In this document: in pieces, positions 43,885 to 53,228 of the stretch
Layout of the letters: the number at the start of each line of letters is the position of its first letter
Numbering within the stretch: position 1 is the stretch's first letter
Origin: Pseudobacter sp.
GTDB lineage: Bacteria; Bacteroidota; Bacteroidia; Chitinophagales; Chitinophagaceae
NCBI GenBank assembly: GCA_017849455.1
Contig: JAFIGX010000009.1
Location: 62,001-126,000 of the forward strand
Length of the DNA: 64,000 nt
Direction of reading: 5' to 3'
Translations under genes and position numbers: made by a program
The notes under the pieces: model-generated
Databases searched by the model: none
What the model was told of the DNA's origin: nothing
Seen by the model: only the letters and a program-made list of their open reading frames with translations

Positions 43885-43998
43885 CTTATCTGTCCCGACA
43901 TTCGTCGGGATGGAGTTGGCACCTTTTTTTCCGGTATGTACCGAAAAATAGGTTGTCAAGGCTTCATCGGGCCATTTCCCTCAGCCTTTCTTGATAAG
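43885..43998 (-). promoter_or_regulatory. SAM-I (S-box) riboswitch
   Basis: Read on the minus strand, CTTATC (43998-43993) and GATAAG (43890-43885) close the P1 stem. Inside are the conserved S-box words: AAGAAAGGCTGAGGGA, then GATGAAGCC of the kink-turn, GACAACC, and GGTGCCAACTCC. SAM binding to such aptamers favours the downstream terminator and turns off methionine genes. It controls the operon 43682 to 40739. Confidence 0.95.
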
Positions 43999-44018
43999 AG
44001 ATGTATAAAGAACTGGTG

Positions 44019-44048
44019 CAAAGATAATCACCGGTCTCAAAAAACCAA
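44019..44048 (-). promoter_or_regulatory. Promoter of the SAM-riboswitch operon
   Basis: On the minus strand TTG (44048-44046), a 19-nt spacer and TATCTTTG (44026-44019) match the Bacteroidota consensus exactly. The -7 element ends 20 bases before the P1 stem of the riboswitch. Confidence 0.78.
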
Positions 44049-44091
44049 AAAAATCCTTGATTATCCTACTAAAATAGTAGAGTATACGGTC

Positions 44092-44122
44092 AAAAGAGGC
44101 CCCGGGACTGCGCCCGGGGCCT
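44092..44122 (-). terminator. Rho-independent terminator of the barrel gene at 44145
   Basis: AGGCCCCGGG (minus 44122-44113) pairs with CCCGGGGCCT (44106-44097), a 10-bp GC stem with a 6-nt loop, followed by CTTTTG on the minus strand. Confidence 0.85.
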
Positions 44123-44144
44123 GTAAATAGCTCGTTTTGTTCTT

Positions 44145-44810
44145 TTAGAACCTGTATCCTACAGAAACACCGAAACCGGTATTATGCCATTTGGAATTGT
44201 CGGAAACACCTGTGATCTTGGGATTGATCTTCACCAGGCCCAATTGTGCATTCAGTTGCGCAGAGAACCTGTTGCTGAGCTCATAACCGAATAACAGGTT
44301 ACCACCAGCATCGATGCGTTTGAGATAAGGAGCAGCCATAGCCTCTGAAGGCGTTACCTCATTTTTGAATTTGATGTCCTGATCGATTCCACCGCCTTTG
44401 ACCTTACCACCAACTCCGAAAGCGATATAGGGCCCTACACCGAGTAACAGGTGGCCATCGCCTAATTCGGGTTTGTACAGGAAGTTGACAGGCACTTCTA
44501 TATAGGAGATATTTATTTTCGCATCACTTCCTTTTGCTTTAGCGCCTTTGGTAGTGAACAATACGCCGGGCTGAATATAAAATTCAGGAGCGATGGGAAT
44601 TTCTGCATTCACTCCTACATTGAAACCGGCTTTGAGCTTGTTGTCGAGCTTGTTGCCGGCATCATCCTTACCGGTGATGTTCTGGAAATTCACACCGGCA
44701 CGTATGCCGAATGTGGTTTTGTCTGCTGCTGCAGACGGCTTCGATTGTGCTTGTGTTAAGATCGTGATCAAGGAGAATCCAATGGTTAGTGCGATGATTT
44801 GCTTTTTCAT
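44145..44810 (-). CDS. Porin family outer-membrane beta-barrel protein
   Basis: The 221-aa protein has a signal peptide (MKKQIIALTIGFSLITILTQAQS) and an eight-strand-type barrel with typical segments FGIRAGVNFQNI, AGFNVGVNAEIP, FYIQPGVLFTTKGA, ISYIEVPVNFLYKPEL, HLLLGVGPYIAFG and the terminal GFGVSVGYRF. This is the pattern of the OMP_b-brl families that abound in Bacteroidota. The ligand is unknown. The neighbouring OmpA lipoprotein gene is on the same strand 104 bases upstream. Confidence 0.85.
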   Translation of the reverse strand: MKKQIIALTIGFSLITILTQAQSKPSAAADKTTFGIRAGVNFQNITGKDDAGNKLDNKLKAGFNVGVNAEIPIAPEFYIQPGVLFTTKGAKAKGSDAKINISYIEVPVNFLYKPELGDGHLLLGVGPYIAFGVGGKVKGGGIDQDIKFKNEVTPSEAMAAPYLKRIDAGGNLLFGYELSNRFSAQLNAQLGLVKINPKITGVSDNSKWHNTGFGVSVGYRF

Positions 44811-44914
44811 CTCGTTAGGTTTTGTTTAAAAATTGTTAATGGGTAAACGGATTGATTGCGTTTGATGAAAGAGATAAAAAGATCAGCGTTTGCTGCTTAT
44901 CGTTTTGTTAATGA

Positions 44915-45586
44915 TTAGTTGCCGGCCTCTTTACGTGAATCGGCTTTCATTTTGTCATTGGCAGTGATGAGGAAGTCTACCCGGCGGTTCTGTGCACGTC
45001 CTTCTTCCGTATCATTGCTGGCGATGGGCGCTGTTTTACCGAAACCTTTGGTAGTGATCCTGCCTGATGCCACTCCTCTGTTCCTGAGATAGGTGGCAAC
45101 AGAATTGGCCCTTCTTTCCGAGAGGCCCATATTGTAACTGTCGGAGCCTTTGCTGTCCGTATGGCCCTGGATCTCGATATTGGTATCACCATGTTGTTTC
45201 AGCACATTCGCCAGCTTATCGAGATTACCTTCTGCAGTGGCAGAGAGATCGGAACGGTCGAAGCCGAACAGGATCTTATCACTGAATTCTACCACGATAC
45301 CTTCACCCACTCTCTCTACTTTCGCACCAGGTACTTCATTTTTGATCTGTTCTGCCTGCTTGTCCATTTTTCTTCCGATAACGGTACCAGTTACCCCGCC
45401 TACGGCCGCTCCGATGATAGCGCCGAGGGCAGTATTGCCTGCCGCCTTACCGATGATGGCGCCTGCGGCTGCGCCACCGGCTGTTCCGATAACGGCCCCT
45501 TTCTGTGTTTTGTTCATGCTGTCGCAGCTTGCCAGAATAACGGAAGCCGCCATAATTCCTGTCAGTGTGTTTTTAAGTAGTTTCAT
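44915..45586 (-). CDS. OmpA-family lipoprotein with glycine zipper
   Basis: The 223-aa protein starts with a lipoprotein signal (lipobox ILASC, Cys near residue 21). Residues about 30-75 form a glycine-zipper membrane region (GGAAAGAIIGKAAGNTALGAI). The C-terminal OmpA domain (about 100-210) has the peptidoglycan-binding signature IEIQGHTDSKGSDSYNMGLSERRANSVATYL, including the Asp and Arg ligands of diaminopimelate. It likely ties the outer membrane to the cell wall. The promoter is not clear. Confidence 0.92.
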   Translation of the reverse strand: MKLLKNTLTGIMAASVILASCDSMNKTQKGAVIGTAGGAAAGAIIGKAAGNTALGAIIGAAVGGVTGTVIGRKMDKQAEQIKNEVPGAKVERVGEGIVVEFSDKILFGFDRSDLSATAEGNLDKLANVLKQHGDTNIEIQGHTDSKGSDSYNMGLSERRANSVATYLRNRGVASGRITTKGFGKTAPIASNDTEEGRAQNRRVDFLITANDKMKADSRKEAGN

Positions 45587-45988
45587 AGACTTTTTTTTTA
45601 ATGTGAGTGAGGGTAAATAATTGCAAATGCTGTCCAGATGATGAGTTGCTGCTGATCAGAGGCTGATGAACTTGTAAAGATGATGCAAAACTCATCAAAA
45701 TAAATTATAAAACAAGCACTTGAAATATCCACCTACTCTTGAAAACTATCCTCCCAATTCCAAATTGGATGCCAACCTCATGATTTTTGTCCTATTTCAT
45801 TGAAAATGAATCCTAAATCTTCCAGCCAACCGATTCAACAATTCCACACCCCTTTTGTTCTTATCTTTACACTCCCCAGGTATAACCGGGTTTCCGCAAG
45901 CGCCCAGCAGTTACTATATGACATCTTGCATAGGGTTCTCCCCCGGTCGATCCAATAAAAAAGTTTTAAAAATCAGGGACCTGCAATT
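45587..45988. other. Intergenic region between divergent OmpA lipoprotein gene and uvrA
   Basis: About 400 bases carry no convincing gene on either strand. TATCTTTA near 45864 is one mismatch from the -7 consensus and could serve uvrA, but it lies over 100 bases from the start and lacks a TTG at the right distance. No known SOS operator is recognised. Confidence 0.5.
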
Positions 45989-48874
45989 ATGGCAAACGCG
46001 AAAGCAAACAAGGCAGTGTTGATCGAAAACGGACAAAATAACGGGAAAGAACCAGGTGATGCCATCGAAGTGATCGGCGCCCGTGTGCACAACCTAAAGA
46101 ACATCGACATCAGCATTCCCAAGAACAAACTGGTAGTGATCACCGGTATCAGCGGCAGTGGTAAATCATCACTTGCCTTCGACACGATCTATGCGGAAGG
46201 TCAGCGTCGCTATATGGAAAGTTTCGGCGCTTATGCACGCCAGTTCATCGGCGAGATGGAAAGGCCCGACGTCGATAAGATCACCGGCCTTTCACCTGTT
46301 ATTTCCATCGAACAAAAGACCACGAACAAAAACCCACGGTCTACCGTCGGCACTATTACTGAAGTATACGATTTCATGCGCCTGCTCTATGCCCGCATCG
46401 GCGAAGCATATAGTTATAATACCGGCAAAAGAATGGTGAAGTTCAGTGAAGAAGAGATCGTGGAAAATGTGTACAATAAGTTCAATGGTAAAAAGATAAG
46501 TCTGCTGGCGCCACTGATCCGCGGCCGCAAAGGACATTACCGGGAACTCTTCGAAGATATCCGCAAGAAAGGCTATCTGAAAGTAAGGGTCGACGGAGAG
46601 GTCAGGGATCTGGTACCGAAGATGCAGGTAGACAGGTACAAAATCCACGATATCGAAGTGGTGATCGACCGACTGGCCGTTACGCCCGATATGCGGGTGC
46701 GCATAGGCCAGAGCGTGCAGAAAGCGCTGCAGATGGGCAAAGACCTGATGTTCCTGCTGCTCAATGATAGTGATAAAGTAGTGCAGTATTCCAAACAACT
46801 GATGTGCGAAGACACCGGCATCAGTTATGAAGAGCCTTCTCCCAATTCATTTTCATTCAATAGCCCCTATGGCGCCTGCCCTACCTGCAAAGGTCTCGGC
46901 GTGGTGTACCAGATCAGTATGGACGCCATCATGCCTGATCGAAACCTTAGTATCAATGGGGGCGGACTGGCGCCTCTCGGTGAAGAACGGGAGAACTATG
47001 TATTCAACCAGGTACAGGCGCTCGCCAGGAAAAATAAATTCAGTCTCGATACACCCATAAAAGATATGCCCAAAAAGGCATTGAACCTCGTATTGTATGG
47101 GAATGAATCAGGACCGGTAGAAGAGCACCTCGATTTCGATTCGGTAGACGGGAACGTATACACGGAAGAATATGAAGGGCTCGTACCCCAGCTCAAACGC
47201 TGGTTTGCCGGCAGCTCGAGTGATGCCATCCGCCAGTGGGTAGAGCAGTTGATGGAACTGAAGACCTGTACCACCTGTGAAGGGGCCCGACTGAAAAAGG
47301 AAAGCCTCTGGTTCAAGGTAGATAAGAAAAATATTTCCGAGCTCAGTGAAATGAACCTCGATAAGCTCATGCAGTGGTTCGGTGGTATCGAGAACAGGCT
47401 CACCGATAAACAGAATACGATCGCCAAAGATATTCTCAAAGAGATCCGCGAACGGGTTCAGTTCCTGCTCGACGTAGGGCTTACCTATCTCACACTCAAC
47501 CGCGCATCCAGAACGCTCAGCGGCGGTGAATCGCAACGCATCAGGCTGGCCACCCAGATCGGCTCGCAATTGCAGGGGATCACGTATATCCTCGATGAGC
47601 CCAGCATCGGGTTGCATCAGCGCGACAACCACCAACTGATCCAGGCATTGAAGAACCTCCGCAATATCGGCAACAGCGTGCTGGTGGTAGAGCATGACAA
47701 GGACATCATGATGGCCGCCGACCATCTCGTGGATATCGGGCCCCGCGCGGGTTTCCACGGAGGGCGCATCGTAGCGCAGGGAGAGCCCCGATCCCTCCTC
47801 AGGCTCGATACGCTGACTTCCTCCTATTTAAATGGTCATCGCTCCATTGCCGTGCCGAAAGAAAGAAGACAGGGCAATGGAAAAACACTGGAGCTGAAAG
47901 GGGCCAAAGGCAATAACCTGAAAAATGTGGACGTGAAATTCCCTCTTGGGAAATTCATCGTGGTAACAGGCGTAAGCGGTAGCGGCAAATCGACCCTGAT
48001 CAATGAAACATTGTACCCGATCCTGAGCAAACATGCGTATAACTCACGTATGCAGCCTATGGAATATAAAAGTATCAAAGGACTGGAGCATATCGATAAA
48101 GTGATCGAGATCGATCAGTCGCCCATCGGCCGCACACCGCGCAGTAACCCGGCCACTTATTGCGGGTTCTTCACCGATATACGCACTTTGTTCGCCTCTG
48201 TGCCCGAAGCGAAGATCCGCGGCTATAATGCCGGCCGTTTTTCATTCAATGTAAAAAGCGGGCGCTGTGATGTATGTGAAGGCGGTGGTATGCGCGTGAT
48301 CGAAATGAATTTCCTGCCCGATGTATATGTGCCCTGTGAAAAATGCCAGGGCAAAAGATATAACCGTGAAACCCTGGAGATCCGTTACAAGGGAAAATCC
48401 ATCAGCGATGTGCTGGACATGACGGTAGACGATGCCGTTGAATTTTTCCAGAACGTGCATTATATCTATCGGAAGATAAAAGTGCTGCAGGAGGTCGGGC
48501 TGGGTTATATCACACTGGGGCAATCGGCTGTAACCCTGAGTGGTGGCGAAGCTCAGCGCGTGAAGCTATCCACCGAGCTGTCGAAAAAAGATACAGGAAA
48601 AACATTCTATATCCTCGATGAGCCTACTACCGGGCTCCATTTCGAAGATATTCATCACCTGCTGGAAGTGCTGAACAAACTGGTAGACCGTGGCAATACG
48701 GTATTGGTGATCGAGCATAATCTCGATGTGATCAAGGTGGCAGACCATATCATCGACCTTGGCCCCGAAGGCGGGGATGGCGGTGGAAGAATATTATTCG
48801 AAGGACTGCCGGAAGATCTCATCAAAGTGAAAGAAAGCCATACCGGTAAATTCCTGAAAGAAGAATTGAAATGA
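45989..48874 (+). CDS. uvrA: Excinuclease ABC subunit A
   Basis: UvrA finds bulky DNA lesions for nucleotide excision repair. The 961-aa protein has two ABC ATPase modules with Walker A motifs [12 protein letters not shown] (about residues 53-64) and [13 protein letters not shown] (about 660-672). The signature motifs are [13 protein letters not shown] and [13 protein letters not shown]. The zinc-binding cysteines [25 protein letters not shown] and CEKCQGKRY are present. It is followed by a nucleotidase gene 75 bases later. Confidence 0.97.
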   Translation: MANAKANKAVLIENGQNNGKEPGDAIEVIGARVHNLKNIDISIPKNKLVVITGISGSGKSSLAFDTIYAEGQRRYMESFGAYARQFIGEMERPDVDKITGLSPVISIEQKTTNKNPRSTVGTITEVYDFMRLLYARIGEAYSYNTGKRMVKFSEEEIVENVYNKFNGKKISLLAPLIRGRKGHYRELFEDIRKKGYLKVRVDGEVRDLVPKMQVDRYKIHDIEVVIDRLAVTPDMRVRIGQSVQKALQMGKDLMFLLLNDSDKVVQYSKQLMCEDTGISYEEPSPNSFSFNSPYGACPTCKGLGVVYQISMDAIMPDRNLSINGGGLAPLGEERENYVFNQVQALARKNKFSLDTPIKDMPKKALNLVLYGNESGPVEEHLDFDSVDGNVYTEEYEGLVPQLKRWFAGSSSDAIRQWVEQLMELKTCTTCEGARLKKESLWFKVDKKNISELSEMNLDKLMQWFGGIENRLTDKQNTIAKDILKEIRERVQFLLDVGLTYLTLNRASRTLSGGESQRIRLATQIGSQLQGITYILDEPSIGLHQRDNHQLIQALKNLRNIGNSVLVVEHDKDIMMAADHLVDIGPRAGFHGGRIVAQGEPRSLLRLDTLTSSYLNGHRSIAVPKERRQGNGKTLELKGAKGNNLKNVDVKFPLGKFIVVTGVSGSGKSTLINETLYPILSKHAYNSRMQPMEYKSIKGLEHIDKVIEIDQSPIGRTPRSNPATYCGFFTDIRTLFASVPEAKIRGYNAGRFSFNVKSGRCDVCEGGGMRVIEMNFLPDVYVPCEKCQGKRYNRETLEIRYKGKSISDVLDMTVDDAVEFFQNVHYIYRKIKVLQEVGLGYITLGQSAVTLSGGEAQRVKLSTELSKKDTGKTFYILDEPTTGLHFEDIHHLLEVLNKLVDRGNTVLVIEHNLDVIKVADHIIDLGPEGGDGGGRILFEGLPEDLIKVKESHTGKFLKEELK

Positions 48875-48949
48875 CCTTTCCGGAAGATCAGGACCGCAAG
48901 TTCCGGTTTGAGGCCAACCGGCATTAAAACCATTTTTGACATAAAAATT

Positions 48950-49477
48950 ATGAAGCGCGTTATTGTAGACATGGATGAAGTGATCGCCGACCCGATGGGG
49001 GATATGATCACCTGGTACAAAAAGGAATATGAACTGGACGTAGATTACAGCAAGATGATCGGTGGCTCCTGGCTCAAAGGATTTCCTGAACAGCACCAGC
49101 CCATTGTAAGGGAAAGGCTCTTATCCCCGGGGTTCTTCCGAAACCTCTCCGTGATGGAGAACAGTGTGGAAGTATTGAAAGAGATCAATGAACGGTATGA
49201 ATTGTTCATCGTATCCGCCGCCATGGAATTCCCGAACTCATTGAAAGAAAAACTGGAATGGATGCAGGAACATTTTCCATTCATCGGTTGGAGGCAGATC
49301 ACGCTTTGCGGGGATAAAAGGCTGGTGTACGGCGATTATATGATCGATGATCATGTCCGCAACCTGCAACACTTCAACGGGAAAAAGTATCTATACACTT
49401 CTGCCCATAACCTCGATGTTACGGAATACGAGAGGTTGAACAACTGGGAGGAAGCAGCGAAAGTATTTTTGGTCTGA
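48950..49477 (+). CDS. 5'(3')-deoxyribonucleotidase-like HAD phosphatase
   Basis: This 175-aa HAD-superfamily protein of the NT5C group has the nucleophile motif VDMDEVIAD (residues 5-13, Asp6 and Asp8 by analogy), a motif II Ser in FIVSAAMEF, and the C-terminal acidic motif YMIDDHVRNL. Family members dephosphorylate deoxynucleoside monophosphates. ATG 48950 (MKRVIVDMDEV) gives the standard start; the upstream in-frame codon would add residues with no homology. It may be cotranscribed with uvrA, which would link it to nucleotide turnover, but that is inference. Confidence 0.88.
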   Translation: MKRVIVDMDEVIADPMGDMITWYKKEYELDVDYSKMIGGSWLKGFPEQHQPIVRERLLSPGFFRNLSVMENSVEVLKEINERYELFIVSAAMEFPNSLKEKLEWMQEHFPFIGWRQITLCGDKRLVYGDYMIDDHVRNLQHFNGKKYLYTSAHNLDVTEYERLNNWEEAAKVFLV

Positions 49478-49840
49478 ACCGGGATTTGTGGGATGCATGG
49501 GATTGCCGGGATAATGTAAACAAATAGCCGGCAATTGCTCATCGCCGGCTACTGAGGATACTGGAAGAACCAGAAAATATTTATGCTTATTAATTCAAAA
49601 TTCGGGTAGTAGTTCCCAATCATCGGGCTTTCCTCCTGATCCATCAAATCCAACAGATCATGGTTCAGACTGGCTTTCCAATAAGCGGGTGCAGGGAATA
49701 CTAAATAAAATCTTTGATCAGGGTACTGAAAATAGGGAACGGATCAGGTTTTTGACTCAACCGGATGTTGGATTTTATCATTTTTCCCTGCAAGCTTATT
49801 GGTTATTAGTTATGGAAAAGCAAAGAACTCAAATGGATCA
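49478..49840. other. Intergenic region with hairpin and degenerate repeat
   Basis: TAGCCGGC (49525-49532) and GCCGGCTA (49544-49551) form an 8-bp stem between convergent genes, without a T-run. Bases around 49642-49672 (catcaaatcc, then ggttcagact) are a degenerate copy of the 35-bp repeat arm at 1295/1430. The preceding gggatttgtgggatgcatggg stretch has similar words. No gene is seen. Confidence 0.5.
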
Positions 49841-50245
49841 CTACCGGATGATCAATTGCCCGTTCTCGATCCGCTCGTCGTCACTGAACACTTCGAACAG
49901 GTAATTGCCTTTATCGATATGATTGACAATGGTAGTCTGTTTATTCTTGATATTGGCCTGTTTTACCAGCTTTCCTTCCACATCGAACAGGAACAACTGA
50001 TAGATCCTTCCTTCCTCACCAATAGCATTGAAGAACAATACCTCATGGTTGGCATTGGGATACAATTTGATCTTGTGTTTTTTGCTGGTAATTTTTTTTT
50101 GCACCACGATCGTGTCACGTAACTGTTGTCCGGCTGCAGGCGATGCATTGGCAGCAACGCTCCATGCTGTCAATACCAGGCAGAGGGTCAGTGAAGAAAG
50201 TATGTGAACAACAGGTCGTTTTCTTGCGGGTACAAATACTGGCAT
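49841..50245 (-). CDS. Small secreted protein formed mainly by a T9SS-like sorting domain
   Basis: The 134-aa protein has a signal peptide (hydrophobic residues about 14-33, cleaved after ANA). After a short linker, residues about 58-134 look like a type A T9SS C-terminal domain: KIKLYPNANHEVLFF, then YQLFLFDVEGKLVKQ, HIDKGNYLFEVFSDDERIENGQLIIR. In normal cargo this domain follows a large passenger; here there is none. It might be a surface-attached mini-protein, a decayed cargo remnant, or a non-secreted Ig-like domain. Confidence 0.72.
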   Translation of the reverse strand: MPVFVPARKRPVVHILSSLTLCLVLTAWSVAANASPAAGQQLRDTIVVQKKITSKKHKIKLYPNANHEVLFFNAIGEEGRIYQLFLFDVEGKLVKQANIKNKQTTIVNHIDKGNYLFEVFSDDERIENGQLIIR

Positions 50246-50316
50246 AGGCGAATACCTTTGGTTCAGGGTAGCTATAAATAGGGTACGGATTATAGTTATT
50301 TTATTGGAACCGGATA

Positions 50317-51267
50317 TTAGAATCTAACCGGGCAACGGGTCGATGTGCTCCAGCGATCACTGCTGCCTAAGCGGAACCCAAGTTTGATACCCACAGTATA
50401 ATAGGCATCATTTTGATTGGGGTTACCTCTTTTATCACCCGGCTTGAAACGGGTGCCTGTACCACCACTCTTGTTGGCCATACGGGCTGCCAGTTGCGCC
50501 TGGGCAAGAGGCATATTGGCATAGAAGATAGCAGGATCAACATAGTTGGTACTAACGTCATCGATATAATCGGTAAATGTTTTCCTGTGAAGGACCTCGA
50601 GGCTCAGGTTAACAGATTCGCTCAGGAAATATTTTATACCCACACCCATCGGGATATTTATTTGAGTGAGTTTGTACTCGGGCACTCCGGGGATCAGTCC
50701 CTGTCCTTCTGTGCGGAGAGGCTTCAGATCGACCCAGTCACCCGTGAGCGGGTCTTTGCCCTGCGGGTTGAAATGGAATACACCTACGCCAATGACGCCG
50801 TAGGGGCGCAATTTCAACCACACATCAGAGGGATCATTTTCTATGAATACGGTGGGATATACTTCAGCCATCAATAAGGCTTCCGAAAGTTTGGAACGGA
50901 AATTCGAATTGCGAAGTTTACGGGCTTCTTCCCAGCCACCTTTCCCTTTGATGATGGCATCATCGCCCTCCAGCCTACCAAAATTCACCGCAAACCTGAA
51001 TCCCAGCCATTCAGCAGGCTGATAGGCCAGGTAAGCGCCATAGGTAAGCTTCGTCATCGAAAAATTATTGTCCTTCAGGAACGTGGTGCCTTTTCCGGCA
51101 TTGCCACCCAGATCACCCAGGAAGTTACTGGGGCCAATGGTAATACCGGCTTCCCAGGAAGATGAAGATTGTCCGAAAGATTGACTGAATGAAGGCAGGT
51201 AATTGCACACAACCACAAGAGATAATACCCAGCACTTCCACACAGAAGAGCGTAGATTCTGTTTCAT
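50317..51267 (-). CDS. Outer-membrane beta-barrel protein, DUF6089-like
   Basis: The 316-aa protein has a signal peptide ending near FSQS and barrel strands WEAGITIGPSNFLGDLGGN, TYGAYLAYQPAEWLGFRFAVNFG, LRPYGVIGVGVFHFNPQG and INIPMGVGIKYFLSESVNLSLEV, ending AYYTVGIKLGFRLG. The FLGDLGGN start and the conserved VGIG-FHF region resemble DUF6089 family proteins of Bacteroidota. The precise function is unknown. The C-terminal tail (RWSTSTRCPVRF) is unusual for a barrel. Confidence 0.78.
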   Translation of the reverse strand: MKQNLRSSVWKCWVLSLVVVCNYLPSFSQSFGQSSSSWEAGITIGPSNFLGDLGGNAGKGTTFLKDNNFSMTKLTYGAYLAYQPAEWLGFRFAVNFGRLEGDDAIIKGKGGWEEARKLRNSNFRSKLSEALLMAEVYPTVFIENDPSDVWLKLRPYGVIGVGVFHFNPQGKDPLTGDWVDLKPLRTEGQGLIPGVPEYKLTQINIPMGVGIKYFLSESVNLSLEVLHRKTFTDYIDDVSTNYVDPAIFYANMPLAQAQLAARMANKSGGTGTRFKPGDKRGNPNQNDAYYTVGIKLGFRLGSSDRWSTSTRCPVRF

Positions 51268-51420
51268 GGAATATTAGATTTTAGTTTTCAGACGGTCAAT
51301 GGATTCCGTATTTCTACTTATTTGAATACGGGCCTTATGAAGTTAATAACGCAGAATTGTTTGTTTTTGTGTGTGCCTGGAAAAAAAATTATTGACAATT
51401 TTTGTTCAACGCCGTGGTGC

Positions 51421-51870
51421 TCAATAGGAAGTATGTAAAATCATTTCAATGTGTTCGATATTGTCTTCTATATATGGTTCACCTGCCACTTCAAAGCCCA
51501 GCGACCCATAGAATTTTTTCAAATATGTTTGTGCGCCGATGCTGATGGACTGTTTGCCCCAGATCGTATGGAGGTGTTGGATAGATTGAAGCATCAGTTC
51601 CTTTCCGGCCCCTGTTCCTCTCACCTTGGGCGATGATACCACCCGGCCGATGGATGCTTCCGGGAAGCTGAGCCCAGGCGGCACCAGCCGGGAACAGGCT
51701 GCGAGCAGGTCGCCCTGCCAGCCCATCAGGTGCCAGCACGATTGGTCTTTATCGTCCATATCGAGGAAGATGCAATTTTGCTCCACCACAAATACTTCGC
51801 TCCGTAGCCGGAGAATGGCATACAGCTCATGAGGCGTCAGTTCATCGAATGGTTTGCAGGCCCAGGTCAT
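51421..51870 (-). CDS. ElaA-type GNAT N-acetyltransferase
   Basis: The 149-aa protein matches ElaA-like GNAT enzymes: ELYAILRLRSEVFVVEQNCIFLDMDDKDQ near residues 15-43, the acetyl-CoA loop IGRVVSSPKVRGTGAGKELM (about 74-93), and the C-terminal YGSLGFEVAGEPYIEDNIEHIEM. The acceptor substrate is unknown. It lies 25 bases downstream of rarA on the same strand and may share its transcript. Confidence 0.9.
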   Translation of the reverse strand: MTWACKPFDELTPHELYAILRLRSEVFVVEQNCIFLDMDDKDQSCWHLMGWQGDLLAACSRLVPPGLSFPEASIGRVVSSPKVRGTGAGKELMLQSIQHLHTIWGKQSISIGAQTYLKKFYGSLGFEVAGEPYIEDNIEHIEMILHTSY

Positions 51871-51895
51871 AGTGTAAAGTAATTTTGTCGGATGA

Positions 51896-53173
51896 TCAGT
51901 AATGGTATTTATCTCCCCATAATGCCTTCAGGAATTTTCTCAGTTCTTCTTCCCTTGCATTCCTGCCGGGGTCGTAGAATTTGGTGCCCGCAATTTCTTT
52001 AGGCAGGTATTCCTGCGGGGAGAAATTATTTTCGTAGCTGTGTGAGTATTGATACCCTTTGCCATAGTCGAGATTCTTCATCAGTTTCGTGGGGGCATTA
52101 CGGATATGCAGTGGAACGGAGAGATCACCATGTGCCCGTACGGCTGCGAGCGCATCATCGATGGCAACATAGGAGGCATTGCTTTTGGGCGAAGAGGCCA
52201 GGTAAACGGCACATTGCGATAAGATGATCCTGGCTTCGGGGTAACCGATCTTATTGACGGCATCGAATGTGGCATTGGCCATCACCAGGGCCGTAGGGTT
52301 GGCATTACCGATATCTTCACTGGCCAGGATGACCATCCTGCGCGCAATGAATTTTACATCTTCACCGCCTTCTATCATGCGTGCCAGCCAGTATACGGCC
52401 GCATTGGGATCGCTGCCCCGCATGGATTTGATGAAGGCAGAGATGATATCGTAATGCTGCTCACCGCTTTTGTCGTACAGGGCAATGCGTTGCTGCGCGA
52501 TCTCCATTACTGCATCATCCGTGATCGTGATGGATTGGCCATTCCCGGAAGCCAGTGTGGTCACTACCAGTTCCAGCAGGTTCAATAATTTCCTGGCATC
52601 ACCTCCTGAAATGTTGATCAGGGCTGCAGTCTCTTTCAGGTCTATTTTGAGTGGGGCGAGTTGATCGTCCTTTTCGATGGCATAGTTCAATAATCTCACC
52701 AGGTTTTTTTCCGCCAGCGGTTTGAGCACATATACCAGGCACCTGCTCAACAAGGCGCTGTTGACCTCGAAGGAAGGGTTCTCGGTGGTGGCGCCGATGA
52801 GGGTGATCACGCCTTTCTCCACGGCGCCCAGCAAAGCATCCTGTTGGCCTTTATTGAAACGGTGAATTTCATCGATGAAGAGAATGGCTTTCTCTTTCGA
52901 TTTGGCGATCTCGATTACTTCACGCACTTCTTTCACACCGGAACTGATAGCGCTGAGCGTGAAAAAAGGCACCTGCAGCGTATGTGCAATGATATTGGCG
53001 ATGGTGGTTTTCCCGGTGCCGGGAGGTCCCCAGAGTATCATGGAAGGCACTTTGCCCTGTTCGATGGAACTGCGCAGAATACTTCCCTTTCCGGCGAGAT
53101 GTTCCTGTCCCACCAGTTGATCGAGGCTTTCAGGCCGCAGACGTTCTGCCAGAGGAATGGATGTATTGTTCAT
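51896..53173 (-). CDS. rarA: Replication-associated recombination protein A (RarA/MgsA)
   Basis: The 425-aa AAA+ ATPase acts at stalled replication forks. The N-terminus (PLAERLRPESLDQLVGQEHL) resembles clamp loaders. Walker A is ILWGPPGTGKTTIAN (about residues 45-59), Walker B FIDEIHRFNKGQQDALL, and the C-terminal MgsA tetramerisation region includes SAFIKSMRGSDPNAAVYWLARMIEGGED. ATG 53173 (MNNTSIPLAERL) is favoured over the upstream in-frame start because TAACTTTG lies just before it. Confidence 0.95.
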   Translation of the reverse strand: MNNTSIPLAERLRPESLDQLVGQEHLAGKGSILRSSIEQGKVPSMILWGPPGTGKTTIANIIAHTLQVPFFTLSAISSGVKEVREVIEIAKSKEKAILFIDEIHRFNKGQQDALLGAVEKGVITLIGATTENPSFEVNSALLSRCLVYVLKPLAEKNLVRLLNYAIEKDDQLAPLKIDLKETAALINISGGDARKLLNLLELVVTTLASGNGQSITITDDAVMEIAQQRIALYDKSGEQHYDIISAFIKSMRGSDPNAAVYWLARMIEGGEDVKFIARRMVILASEDIGNANPTALVMANATFDAVNKIGYPEARIILSQCAVYLASSPKSNASYVAIDDALAAVRAHGDLSVPLHIRNAPTKLMKNLDYGKGYQYSHSYENNFSPQEYLPKEIAGTKFYDPGRNAREEELRKFLKALWGDKYHY

Positions 53174-53181
53174 AAGAGGGG

Positions 53182-53189
53182 CAAAGTTA
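53182..53189 (-). promoter_or_regulatory. -7 element TAACTTTG of rarA
   Basis: An exact TAnnTTTG match, eight bases before the ATG, implies a very short leader. The nearest TTG is only 14 bases upstream, shorter than usual. Confidence 0.5.
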
Positions 53190-53228
53190 CTAAAAATATT
53201 AGCCAATGCCCGTGCCGGCAACACCGGG

